Below are positions 23,683 to 35,540 of a stretch of 64,000 nucleotides of DNA, piece by piece. Under the pieces are notes generated by a model. That model saw nothing but the letters and a program-made list of their open reading frames with translations, was not told the origin of the DNA and did not search any database. Source of the stretch: Diphasiastrum complanatum (Eukaryota > Streptophyta > Lycopodiopsida > Lycopodiales > Lycopodiaceae); the NCBI GenBank assembly GCA_029204225.1, contig CM055095.1, positions 59,296,865-59,360,864 of the forward strand, in the 5' to 3' direction. How positions within the stretch are numbered: the first letter of the stretch is position 1; each line of letters starts with the position of its first letter. A program made the position numbers and the translations under genes.

Positions 23683-25971
23683 TTATAGCTCATCTTTTGG
23701 TGCTTCTTCTGAAACCTTTTCTATATCTAACTTTTGGGTAGAAACATCATCTACATTAGCCTTTCCCGACTCGTTGCCTTTTGGCAAAGTAAAAGGAATT
23801 GAAGCATGCTTCTTAATGAATTGATACAAAGCCTTGGCAGTCCTATCAACATCAGCAGTGATCTGCAAAAAAAACAGCAAATCATGTAAGAAAAGAACTA
23901 CAAATCCCCCTAGAAATGTATCGAAATATACTATATAGACCCTTTCTATCATCAATTAAAAATTATCTTCAAAATCTCACTCATCTCATGATGACATGTC
24001 ATGATGTCAAGATAAAAAAGGACCAAGAATGAAGCATTACCGGATCAAAACTCTTCTTGCCTGCTGGATAAAACAGTAGAGTAGGAAAGCCATCTGCCTG
24101 CACTCCACATTATAATAGTAAACAGCTCAAGCTCAGGTTACAGACTGCAGGGGCCTTCCAAACTACATAAACGACTCACAATCTGACTCAGGCTAATTTG
24201 AAAACATATCAGGCATAGACAGAATCACAGATCTAGGCACAGAGACATGGAGTCTTAGAATACCTTAACTATGACATCGCATATATACATTTTACAGAAG
24301 TCTCAGGATGATGAGACAAAAACATAACAAAGCTAACTGTGGAAGAAGTAAAGATCAGCGCTAAATGACTAAGGTTCCCAGACAGCAGACAGCATCAGCT
24401 TGAGAGATGAATAGCAAACAGTTGCTCGAAATTTGCTGATTGGAGTCTAAGGTTCTTCCAAGAGACTCTTGATGCATTCATTGTACATACCTTTGCTCGA
24501 GTGTGCTCATTACTTGTGCCATCCATCTTGGCTATGACCAGTGATTCTATACCTCGAAGCCGCTTACCAAGTTTATTGTAAATAGGCTCCAGGGCTTGAC
24601 AATGTCCACACCAAGGTGCATAAATCTAGGGACACAGATATTAATTATAGCCTTTTATAGTAGGAGAGAAAGATCAAAAAAGACATGCTGGTGGAAAAAT
24701 ATCCAAAGCGCTGTGAGGATAATAACCTCAAGAAGTACGTCTTTTGACTCATCCAAAACAATATCTTCAAAGTTATTGCCAACAACTATTTTCACATCTC
24801 CGTCATTCTGAAAAACAGCAACAACATGAATGTATGGTTAAGAATGCGAAACAAAAACATCCGTGTAATGCAAAGAGCATGACGATAATATTTTTTATGC
24901 TGTTTACATTGAAGCAAGCTAGCATTCACATGTACCTTCTTGGGTATCGGATCTGACTTCAAGAAAGGTTTCAAAGTATCTGATAAAGATCCTTCTCCAA
25001 ATTTCTAAATATACACATGAACAATGAATGAGAAAGCATGGTCCATGTTAACAGAACCACTGCAGAAGAATTCGGTTGAAACTGAATTTTCTACTCCAGA
25101 TCTACCATCTAATGTCATCAATTACTTCACAAAGATGTGGAGCTTTTAGGAGGTTGGAAATTACACTTGCTTTAGAGGTGAATAACATAACCATAGATGT
25201 CAATAAAAATTACACTTCAATTAAATGGAGCGACACCTGAGGTAAGCCATCCACTGGATGAGACAAAAAATTCAACATTAGCACAAATTAACGGTTTTAA
25301 GCTTGGTAGCATCAAGGTACATAAATACAACTAGACCATAGTTGCAGCGGATCACGATACACTGCAAGCACATTCCAGAATGCCAGGGATCTGGAAAGTG
25401 GAACACTGTCCAGGATCGCTTTCTTTCTTTAAGACTAAAACTCACAAAAAAACTTTTTAAAAAAATAAGAAAACCAAGACAAGCCAGAAAAACCAAAAAA
25501 GAAAAAAGCAGCAATCCGGGGAACCCTAATCGAGATTCCCGGGTCAGAATGTGCAATGATAATCTAAACATAAGCAAACTGATGTTGGTGTTTAAAAACT
25601 ATGCTAGGTTACCTAGAATATGCAAATCGATGTTTAAAAACTATCCTAGCATAACTAAAACTTCATGTTGCCATGGAGGGGGTGGGGGCGTTTTTAAGTA
25701 ACGCTTTAAAACAATATCTCAACCAGTCAGAAAGCTCAAACAGAATCTCAAGCACAACCCAGACAAGGTCAACAGTCAGGGTTAGGGCTTCAATTGTTCC
25801 TTTGGGTTAGGGCTTGTTTTTCTCAGCCAATGCATTAAATTGAGGGCTGACTTGTAGGCTCTGATGTTTACTCCACCGCACAATATCATGTGGGCAGTTT
25901 CCAGAAATTCTACAGGTGAAATTGAGTGATTCCTTGGAAATGCATGCAAAAAGGGCCAGGTACAGGGGGGG

Positions 25972-26003
<32 letters not shown>

Positions 26004-29000
26004 TTGATACTATCTACAGACAGGTCGCCTTCAAGTAAATATTTATTTCCATTCTCCACAGCTGTAAACCCCATGATCTGACAAAATGCCATAACGTCAG
26101 GATAAAAATCATAGGCAATGGAGCAATTCATAAACTTCAAAGAAGTGCCAATTCCATGCAGTTGTGAATTGCGTTCTACAAGAAATGGTCAGCCAAAAGA
26201 GTAGATAGTGAAAATCTCCAGAATCAATTGTCGTAGCATTGAGCCAAGCATAAACTAGACAAGTTAGAAAGAACAATTTCCATTGCAACCATCAATTTCA
26301 CTAGCATAATGGAAGGCAAAAATTTAAGATTTACGAGAGTTTTCCACTACACCCTCATTTTTATTTTCGAATGTAAATATAAAGTGACGAGCAATCCTCT
26401 TCATGCTTTGCAAACGAATGACACTTCTTTGAAAAGATTTCTAAGCTTTGAACGATTTCAACACGTGTCATGAAGTCATAGGTTTGAAGAAGCATAGGTT
26501 GGGTTTTTTCTTCTATAGTACGATATGAACACGTTGTTATGAATTCCTTGCTTGCAGTATTGCTTGATGCATATGCGTAGTTCCCTGCATGAGAGTGAGT
26601 ATAGATTTACGCTACGGATGAGTACTTGATCCAACATCTAGTTCATTTATGTTGCCTGCACAAGTTTATACTAGGCTAGATTCCGGGGGAGTCCAAAAAG
26701 AGGTGTCAGAGCTAGTCTACAACAATGGAAGGTGTGACAGGAAATAAAGGGTGGATTTCTGTGCATGATATTAGTTTGATAATCAATGTAATTATGAATG
26801 ATGAATAGCGTTAGTAAGATGATGATCCTTAATGATAAGGTATTAAAGTTGATCAAGGACTCATGGACTTTTAGATGCTTGGTTGTATCTCTAAGGAAAA
26901 AAAATTCTTAAAAAGCCTTAATTTGGTAGGAGTCCGCAGCTTGGCACCTTGATGTTGTGCCTTTTGTCTAGCATGTTATTTTTGTTTTATTTCTTTGAGA
27001 TTTTTAGCTGTGGGCACCTATATCTAAAGTAAGTGGCTAAATTTTTGGGCTTCCAGCCTGTGCATATGAGGGTCCGTCCTTGATATGTTACACAGATCCT
27101 GCATTGAGAATACTTGAAAAAAGTCTGGCTGCTGGCAGAGCAAAACTTTACTGATGATAAATCAACCGTAAGGAATATACCGTTGGTTTTTCACCACTTA
27201 TGCCAAAAAATTGTAACACGGGAAATGCCAAATCAGTATCATTGGTGTCCACGTAAACAAAAATAACCTGCCATAGAACCAACACGACAATCACAATGGT
27301 CAACATAGTCCCTCATCAAACATCGAAGATACATTTAAGTAAATTAGTTACAACATTATAAAACTTAAGTCCAGTAACGTTTCTAGATTTCTGAAGCTCC
27401 AGTCCACAAATATTTTTATCAGTCATAGAATTCTACCCTTAACAGTAGAATTTGACACAACAGTCTGAAGAACCATACCTTCCCTTTGAATGATTTTGAA
27501 GCTTCTTCAAAAAGAGGATATATAGATGTAGCCTCATCCGGGCTAGCAAATAAGAGAACCTGAAAAACATCAAGATTCATTCATAAACCTGCAGTGATGA
27601 TCATGCTATTCTGAAGTTTTTCCAACTTGACACAACACACAAAATTTATGTATATAAATCTGCAATGTTCAGAAGTTCATTAGCATTAATTTAGAGCTCA
27701 AAATGCTGACCTGCTTCTTGATAGAACTCTCAAAAATCAGTGATGCATTTTCTCTGTTAAAGAAAATCACCAAAGGCAATTTGTTCTTGAAGACAAACTC
27801 CGCAATAGCTGATCTCTCAAATTTCCCATCTGTAAGAGAGTCGAGGATATTAATTCTAAGTTAAGCAAGCATCCGCCTTCTGATATCTCTAACTTGAATA
27901 TATCGAGCTGAGTCAGTGACTATTTTCCAGGTTCAGCAAGGTCTCTAGAAAGTAAAATGGTAGTGAGTCTCAAGTAACATAGCATCTCAAACCAAAATTT
28001 TGGTGATTTCAACTTCAAATCCTGTGCCTCCACTGTTTCACCATTTCAATACTATTCTAACATCAAGATTGAACTGGACCCATACCAATAGTTGAGAGAA
28101 TAAAGAAACAATGAGAATACCAAAGTGAGAAACCCTCTCAGACTGTTTCTTCAGCAAAACCAAAGCTGGAGCAATGAGCTCCTTTTTGAAGGGCAACAGT
28201 TGAGCCACTTTCAAGTCATTTGTCTGATAAAATAGAACATGGTCATCTTGTCTTGCAGCAGAGGTGAATTCTTCGGCTTCAGCACCCTGCACGTAAGATC
28301 ATATAGATGACATGATTTGAATCTTGCACAGTGAGCTTGAAGAACAGTGAGGAGGTAGCATGGCATAGTGACACACATGTTAAGGATATGCAACCATGAA
28401 TCTTGGGTTTGCCAACTTTGCATCTTACAAAATTATTATTAATTTTACAGCATGAAGACAACGAAACTCGCTACATGCAATTTTCTCGCAGTGCATATAA
28501 TTGTAACCAAAGATCTGTACCACATTAGACTTGTGGGACAAGGAAACTTATCCTTGAAAAACAGAGTTCCCATTGTAGATAATATGGCTAACCAGCACTG
28601 ATAACTTCTACATTTGAATACAGCATAATTTTGGGAAATGTTTCCGAATCAAGAAACATTACTGCCTAGAAAATAGACGACAGGAAGTTAAAGACAGAAA
28701 ATAGGACATGGAAAATGGGAAAAGGGCACATCGCAGAATTCTCAAAAGTGTCTTTGTTAGGCATGTGGAGAAGAGGAGGAACAAAAGTTCTTAAAAGTGA
28801 AAGTCAATTAGATTGAAAAGTTCAATAATTTGGCCTTGAACTGAACGGGTAAATGCACTTTCTTGAATTTCCCCATGGAGAAATGTGTTCGCCCGTCATG
28901 TCTTTGAAATTTTTCCCCAGTTGACAAGTACATGGGGAAACGTAGGTTAGCAAAAAACAAGCTTCACCACCATAGTTGCAAGCTGATTCAAATCGGCCAA

Positions 29001-31562
29001 TTCGTCCCAGTTCGAACTGTCTAGCTGGGTTCGAATCAGCAAACGGTTCGAACCGTTTTTTTTGTGTTGCCTCTGGGGCAAAAACAATTCAAACTGGTTC
29101 CCGGTTCCCGGTTCGAATTGGTTCCAAACAGTTCGATGGTTCGAACCGCGGTTCAACGCAACTATGTTCACCATGATCATGGTATAAAGGATACTTAAAA
29201 AATACAAAGGGATTAAAAAGTAGACGATCGAACTCTTCCAAAGTCAAAATTAGTCTTTTTCAGATATGTTTATAAACATGAGACTAGAGATGACTGGAAA
29301 ATGTTAGGGTGGCAATTTTACCTCATTTCTGAGCTGTATTCGCATTCTAATACTTCAATGTGCGCTTGTTGTGCTTTCTATGATGATGGTCATAATAAAA
29401 GCAACATATATTTCTTAGCTTGCTTAAATAAACATTTCGCCAATATGAATGTCAAGCGTTAAGCTGGCAGTTATATATAATGTGAGAGTTGCTATTTTGG
29501 CATTGTCACAGACCAGTAAATCTGCCTGCTCTGCATTGATAGAATTTTCAGTGCTCTTAATACTAAACAACCCTGCGTGTCTTTGAAGCTGGCATTCCCA
29601 TCACTGGCAATAATGTTACATGATGCCATTGTTCATAAGTTTGCATGCCTAACTTATTGTGGAAAATTTCTAGACCATGAAATTAGGATCACTTAAAAGT
29701 CAAGTCAAATAGAAGTGCTGATCAGGAAGCCATAATGACAGGAGTATACACCTCTAAATCCTTTAGGTATGCAACCGCTATCGGGCCTTCGGCATCCAAA
29801 AGAACTTCAGCATCTGAAATCGACAAAATGTTCGTCACTGCAGGTCCAACCTTTCTCTTCACCCACTTCACAATCTCTTCGCTGTAACATATAGACATAT
29901 TGCGTGGGAATGAGCTATGCAGATAAATTTTTTAAAAATACTTCTTATACTACAGTACTACACTTCCATTGCAATCTTTAAGATTAAAATTCATTGCTTG
30001 CTCCATCCGTGGATGTCTCTTGTAGCTGATTTTAGAGAACTCTACGACATTTCTAACCAAGCAAAAACAGTTCATACATTTTGATGAGGATCTACCGAAG
30101 TAGGAAAGAAAAAAGCAATAGAATATAAAAGCATCTGGTTCACAAACTGGGTTAATTAAAGGTTGGTCCAGAAGACTCCATATGACTACCAAAGACGAGG
30201 TCTATGTGCCATACTATGATGACACAATCTACACATCTTTACAATTGCAATGCACTGCAAAATTTTTAAAACAGAAAACACTATCATCAGGAATTAGGGT
30301 ACCGGGGACATGTCACTCAGATCCCTTTGCAGCTTGTGACTTTAAAAGGAGTGCAGGCTTGAGCCAATCCTTCATGCCTAAAATAGTATTCAGGCCTACC
30401 TAAAATCAGTCACAATTGCTGTTACTCGAGAACACCCTAAACCCCTTAGATCTGCAAGGTTTTGAACAAAAAATTGCAGAATCTCCTTCTTCGGCACGCA
30501 ATGGATAGATCGCTCACACACAATATTCGAGATCTGTTTGGATAGGCATGACAAGAATATTTCACTCTTACAGTTCTACTTCTCCAACAAATTTTTACTG
30601 CGGAAGCTGAACTGGAAGATAAAAGTGTAAGTCAACTTTGTCAGTAGGTAGGCGGCAGCATTGCACCAGTAATATATTCGAGTTGATTATTGAAGAGAGC
30701 TAGAGGAAAAAATTAAGAACTCAACAAGTGGGATATAGATATGGAGATTAACATTATCTGAGCTATTTTTCAATCAATAAACTTCGCAGTGTGTCTTTGC
30801 CGGCTTCTGGAAAGCTCAATTTACCTCGTTGGTAATGAGATAAATGCAAAATATAGTCATACAAAGAAAAGCTTTCGATTAAAAATATCTAAATATCGAT
30901 CAAAGAACCGTCAAAGTCAGCAAGTATAGAGATCCATCAGAATATATATCCATACAATCAAAGATATACCCTCACCCTGTCCGATGACCCGAGTAAGGCT
31001 TAGGAACACCATCAATGAAGAAGAGTAATGTCGGATAGCCCTGCACCTCGTAGTGCTGAGCAAGCTGATGCTCAAGAGTGGCATCAACTTTGGCCAGTAA
31101 AACCTCCCCCTTAAGATCAACCGAAGCCCTTGCATACTCCGGCGCCAGCGCTTGGCAATGGCCACACCAGGGAGCGTAAAACTCAACCATCACGAAATGA
31201 TTCGCCAATAACACCTCCGAAAAATTCTTCCCTGTCAAAACAACGACCTCCTTATCATCGATCGCTACTCCATCTCCTTCATTATTACCCCACCCTTGAT
31301 CCGAGTCCACATCATCATCATCTTCCTCTTCTTCAGCTTCTTCTTCTGCCTCGTGATCCTGCTTCCCATGCTGGTGCAGTTCATCTGTGCTATCATCATC
31401 CTCGAACTCATCCAACTCATCTTCTTCTACCTGAACCGCTGCAGCATCAGACGAGGAGATCTTTGGATCTTCAGATGCACAGCAATGGCGGAAATGGCAT
31501 GAGAGCAAGAGGAGGCTGATCGATGCAAGCAGAAGCAATGATGGACGTAATGCCTTCGCCAT
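23683..31562 (-). CDS. PDIL1-4: ER protein disulfide isomerase, PDIL1-3/1-4 type
   Basis: Twelve exons, all GT-AG and in phase: 31562-30976, 29881-29752, 28286-28121, 27829-27711, 27559-27479, 27267-27181, 26077-26003, 25004-24936, 24807-24727, 24625-24491, 24097-24041, 23862-23683; 588 residues, the usual length. It forms, breaks and isomerises disulfides of proteins folding in the ER. Residues 1-29 are a signal peptide (LLLLASISLLLLSCHF). About 40-100 form a very acidic stretch typical of this plant subclass. Domain a has APWCGHC (CGHC at 133-136) and the GYPT cis-Pro loop; non-catalytic b and b' follow; domain a' has CGHC at 471-474 and the GFPT loop. The protein ends KDEL, the ER retrieval signal. 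PDIL1-3 and PDIL1-4 cannot be told apart here. The locus appears intact. Confidence 0.95.
25965..25999. repeat. (GA)n microsatellite touching a PDI splice donor
   Basis: G8 plus about 14 GA units. On the gene strand this is a CT run beginning three bases inside intron 7 (donor AAG|GTGTCTCT at 26003/26002). Confidence 0.95.
28971..29166. mobile_element. hAT-type MITE in PDI intron 2
   Basis: A 196-bp non-coding element with terminal inverted repeats CATAGTTGC...GCAACTATG, flanked by 8-bp near-identical duplications, TTCACCAC (28963-28970) and TTCACCAT (29167-29174). An 8-bp duplication and CA...TG ends are hAT hallmarks. The interior is rich in GGTTCGAA and contains a perfect palindrome AACGGTTCGAACCGTT (about 29043). 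No transposase. Confidence 0.8.
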
Positions 31563-31849
31563 CGCCTTCGCCTTCTCTTTGCGTTGCTACCTCCGAATCG
31601 ATCCCTGCTTGCAAACTGAGAAAACAAAGAAACACAGAAGAGAGAGAGAGAGAGAGAACTGTGAGCTCGCTGGTACAGCCACGTCAAGGGTTAGGGCTGC
31701 ATTAAGGCTTTACCATAACCCTAATAGCAAGTTAAAGCTAACGTGGCAGAAGGAAGATTGTATAACATCTCGGAATCCTAAAACTTACTTAACTGTAAGA
31801 ATGAGCGATAAATAGGGCAGAATGAATCCCTAAAGTTGAGGGCTTCTAG

Positions 31850-31884
<35 letters not shown>

Positions 31885-31980
31885 GTGAGTGAGAGAGATG
31901 AGCACCCAAAATGTGGGGGTTGGTGGGTAGCACCAAAATTAGGAACCAATCTTGTCGTCCTTGATGTTCCAAGTGGTGCT
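31563..31980 (-). promoter_or_regulatory. PDI 5' leader and promoter
   Basis: Holds two GA/CT microsatellites (31638-31657 and 31852-31898) and an ACGT element at 31679-31686. There is no believable ORF other than the PDI start. The transcription start is not determined. Confidence 0.5.
31679..31686 (-). promoter_or_regulatory. UPR element TGACGTGG
   Basis: TGACGTGG on the gene strand, 117-124 bp upstream of the PDI ATG. This is the core bound by bZIP28/bZIP60-type factors (and animal ATF6/XBP1) at ER-stress genes, and PDI genes are classic targets. The match is seen; the function is inferred. Confidence 0.5.
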
Positions 31981-32025
31981 CCTTTTTTTTGGCCCTGCTG
32001 CCGTAGGCAGAGGCTTATTGGAATA

Positions 32026-32151
32026 GGTAGCGGGCGTGAGCAGGCCCGCTACAGTGTCTAGCAGGCAGCCTTCACGCACCGAGTCGCCCTGCGGCGAGGT
32101 GGGTTGAAGGCTGCCTCTACAGAGTAGCAGGCCTGCTCACGGCCCACTACC
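32026..32151. repeat. GC-rich 126-nt hairpin (near-perfect inverted repeat)
   Basis: Left arm 32026-32080 and right arm 32098-32151 are reverse complements over about 54 nt with a handful of mismatches and one or two bulges. The 17-nt loop itself contains TCGCC-CTGC-GGCGA. Composition is strikingly GC-rich against AT-rich flanks. TTTGGCCCT occurs at about 31988 and 32168, flanking the hairpin, and could be a 9-bp target duplication. It could be a small foldback transposon or a small-RNA precursor. Confidence 0.75.
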
Positions 32152-32791
32152 AGGCGTAATTGAAGCTTTGGCCCTTCAACAAAGTGCTATGGCTCTGAAC
32201 ATCTGTGTTCAGAGCCTTTCAAAATGAGACACCTGTCCGCTACAAGCCCAAACATCAATTATGTATTCATATTTGGTTTTAATGTGCTTGTGATCTTATT
32301 ATTTTCCTTGTTTTAAAATTAAAATATTTATGTATATTTTTTGACTCCTTTAAAATTTGTGTGTGTTTGACACGTGGTAATTTCTTGATTTTTTGGAAAA
32401 ACATCGTGTTTTTATTTTCTAGGACTTCATGAATCCGAAATGAACTTGGAGCGTGACAATAAAATTTGAAGTTTTATATTGCTAGATTTGCTCGTTGTGG
32501 CTGCATGCAACAGGCAGTTGTGGCGTTCCCAAGCTGGCTTTGATCGTTGTGGCTGCATGCAATAACCAGCTGTGGTTGGGCTGTCTTCTCGCACATGAGC
32601 CAAATCGTTTCTTCAGATTGAGAAACTAGTATTCCACAATAATTTTCTGAGCACAAAAGCACTTGTGAAAGAAATACCTCAGTTTGTATCGCAGCACGAT
32701 TAGCTTGATTTTGCTTGCTTACTGGATATTTCAGCATCGCGAGATTGTTTTTGCTTGAAAGCATTGTTTTTGCTTGAAAGCCAAGGAAAAA

Positions 32792-32865
<74 letters not shown>

Positions 32866-33230
32866 GCAAGCACACACACGGGTGAGTCTAGTATTGACGC
32901 TAGGAGACCATTTAAGTTATATGTGAACAATCCACATTCATTCAAAGTATCCTAAGAATTGTTTTTAGTAAGCATTTGAAATCTCATATAACCTTATCTA
33001 TACAATCTCCTAAAAAAACACGGGATAATTCACATGCATCGCGGTGGTGGCTTCATCTGAATATAGAAACTTAATATAGGAGCAAGCTTGCTATAGGTAC
33101 CCCACTTGGCATTCCACTGCTTCACAGGGACAAATGAGCAATTTTCGTAAATAACAATCAACTTAGACAAGAATGATTGGGAAATAGTCTTAAACAGTAT
33201 TGTGGATGCCATTAACATGTTAGAACTAAG
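32152..33230. other. Non-coding with short direct repeats
   Basis: TCGTTGTGGCTGCATGCAA occurs twice (about 32491 and 32543), and ATTGTTTTTGCTTGAAAGC twice in tandem just before the CT microsatellite. No gene was recognised. Confidence 0.5.
32796..32863. repeat. (CT)34 microsatellite
   Basis: An uninterrupted CT run of about 68 bp, which produces meaningless Ser-Leu and Glu-Arg ORFs on the two strands. Confidence 0.98.
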
Positions 33231-33319
33231 ATGACAACATTAAAACAGTCGCAAAGCTTGCCATTTGCAAGTGTATTACGTCTATCACCATATATCAATA
33301 TCCACAAGGGCAGAGGCCT

Positions 33320-34459
33320 TACTCTAATTTACTATGAAAGACTTAAAAGTCTATATGGACTGAAGCAAGCTCCAAGGTCATGGTATTCTCGACTTAACAC
33401 CTTTCTTGAGTCACTAGGATTTAATCTTAGTAACTATGATCCTTCCTTATATGTCAAGTTGTATGATAGAGATATTGTCATCCTACTCATTTATGTTGAT
33501 GATATCATTCTAACAGGAAGTTGTATCAAGTTAGTTGAGGAGACCAAGGTTGCACTTGGAAAAGAGTTCAAGATGCAAGATCTTGGAAAAAATTCACTAC
33601 ATATTAGGATTAGAGATTGACTTTCTTAGTGATAAAGCTTTTGTATGTCAATCCAAGTATGCTCTTTCAATGTTAAAAAAGATCCATATGCTAGATTGTA
33701 AGAGTATAGAAACTCCTATGGAGCAAATTGTAAAAGACCCTAACAAAGGTGATGAAAGATCCTTCGTGGACATCACTCTTTTTAGGAGTCTTATAGGTTC
33801 CTTAAATTGGCTCACAATAACTAGGCCTGACATAGGTTTTAGTGTTCATAAGTTGAGCCAAGCTATGCAAAATCCTACTATTCATCATTGGAAAATGGCC
33901 AAAAGAGTACTTAGATACATATCTTCAACTTTTGATTATGGTTTGTTATATAAAAGTGAAGATCTTTCTATAGTTGGCTATTCTGACTCGGATTTTGAAA
34001 GTGATAAAGCAGATCAAAAATCTACAAGTGCTTATGTCATTTATCTTGGAGGAAACTTAATATCTTGGCTTTCCAAGAAGCAAGATATTGTATCACTCTC
34101 ATCTTGTGAAGCTGAGTATAAGGCACTCACTACTACAACAAAGGAAGTGCTTTGGATCAAAAGGTTGCTAGTGGAGCTAAAGATAATCATGGAAGATGAT
34201 CTACCTATGATCATGTGTGACAATATTTCTGCACAAGCCCTTGCCAACAATCCGATATTTCATGCAAGGAGCAAACACATCGAGGTTGCACATTAGTTCG
34301 TGAGAGAGAAGCTCATTGGAGGAGAAATCTACTTGGAGCACATCGACACATCATCTTGTATTGCAGACCTGCTCACCAAACCTTTGAGCAAGAATTCCTT
34401 CATCAAGCATAGAGCCAATCTTGGAATAATACCAAGATCCATGTTCAAGTCAACATAGA
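33320..34459 (+). mobile_element. Ty1/copia RT-RNase H remnant
   Basis: Begins inside RT (SLYGLKQAPRSWYSRL near 33346), catalytic IYVDDIILTG at about 33490, a frameshift near 33590 after MQDLGK, then HYILGLEIDF, SLIGSLNWLTITRPDIGFSV (about 33785), and RNase H with GYSDSDFESDKADQKSTSAY, SSCEAEYKAL, CDN and DLLTKPLSKNSF. An in-frame TAG at 34294 replaces the expected Gln after HIEVAH. The upstream half is missing. It is a close relative of the copy at 5661-6395. Confidence 0.93.
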
Positions 34460-34478
34460 TTGTTTTTAGGAGGAGTTT

Positions 34479-35176
34479 TGAAATTGAAAAATTATCTATC
34501 TTGACTTTAGGCTTGCTACAAGTTTTTTACTATGCAAGTATGTTATTTCATAATGTAAAATGCCAAATTTGGCCTAGATGGAACTCGAGCTATATGAATT
34601 TCTCATATCTAGCTAGTAGAATACAACTTGCATATAGATTGTAGACTTAGAAATTAATTCTAGTAAGAAATAGGACACTTGGTAAAAGTAGGTAGAGATA
34701 CATGCATGAGATGTGACAAATGTCACGTAGACTCTAGTTTTCACTTTAGATGTGATTGAAAGGTGGATGGATGTGGTTCTACCTCGAGCTACCTCAAACT
34801 CCATAAATATGTGTAGCTATTCTCATAATCTTTGATGTAGAACCAAAGCTTTGTAGCTATTCCATGCCATTTTGGATCTATACCATATTTGCTTGAATAT
34901 CTCTCTCTCTTTCTCTCTCTAACTCGTGTTGAGGCCAATGCTCATACACTAAATTCTTGTACTTTTACTCTCTTGAAAGTAAAGTTATCATTCTCTGATT
35001 CTTAGCATGCTAGATTGTGGTTAAGCCATTGAATTCTGTACTAGATCTTGCTATTCAATCTAGAATCAAGTTATTGTGCTAATCATACAGCTTAATAAGA
35101 TCAATCATACTTGTGGATCATTCCCACATGTGTGAACATTCTGAAAATTTTGTCAGACAGTACCTCTACTCTTTCA
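34479..35176 (+). mobile_element. Probable 3' LTR of the copia copy at 33320
   Basis: Starts TGAAATTG just after a polypurine tract (AGGAGGAG) and probably ends CTTTCA at 35176; 698 bp, close to the 702-bp LTR of the related copy. Contains CACATGTGTGAA-type palindromic text near 35128, like the related LTR. Confidence 0.55.
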
Positions 35177-35347
35177 ATTCTTGATGATTCTATTATGTTG
35201 TTCATGATCATGCTAATCTAACTACAAGGCGAAAGTGATACTTAGAAGTTGTGGGTGATAGTCATGTTGATGACACTCTAGAATCCTATGAACAATGTTC
35301 CAAGAAACAATTAGAATAGAGAGCCAAAGTCTTATGTTATTTATGCT

Positions 35348-35515
35348 TTGATGGCTAGTGTTCTTAGCAGTACTAAACCCAAATGTCAAATAAAAGCTAG
35401 TATTAGTGAGCATTGGTGGAAAGCCATGCAAGAAGAATATAGATCTATCATGAAGAATGAGACATGGGATCTAGTGGAAACATCTAAGGACCGGAAACCA
35501 TTAGGTACCAAGTGG
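35348..35515 (+). mobile_element. Ty1/copia RT N-terminal fragment
   Basis: Encodes the RT entry region: EHWWKAMQEEYRSIMKNETW then DLVETSKDRKPLGTKW. It lies downstream of an LTR and after the rest of an RT (33320 onward), i.e. out of normal order, and stops abruptly at a 27-bp inverted repeat (AATGGTTCCG at about 35515 and CGGAACCATT about 7 nt later). Confidence 0.8.
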
Positions 35516-35540
35516 AATGGTTCCGTATGGAACGGAACCA

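Noticed and set aside
28976-29207. ORFs on both strands in PDI intron 2, and GGTTCGAATC words resembling a tRNA B box
   Set aside because: They lie inside the hAT-type MITE; no A box, no cloverleaf, and the words belong to the element's palindromic interior.
32474-32955. ORFs with long Glu-Arg or Ser-Leu repeats
   Set aside because: By-products of the (CT)34 microsatellite.
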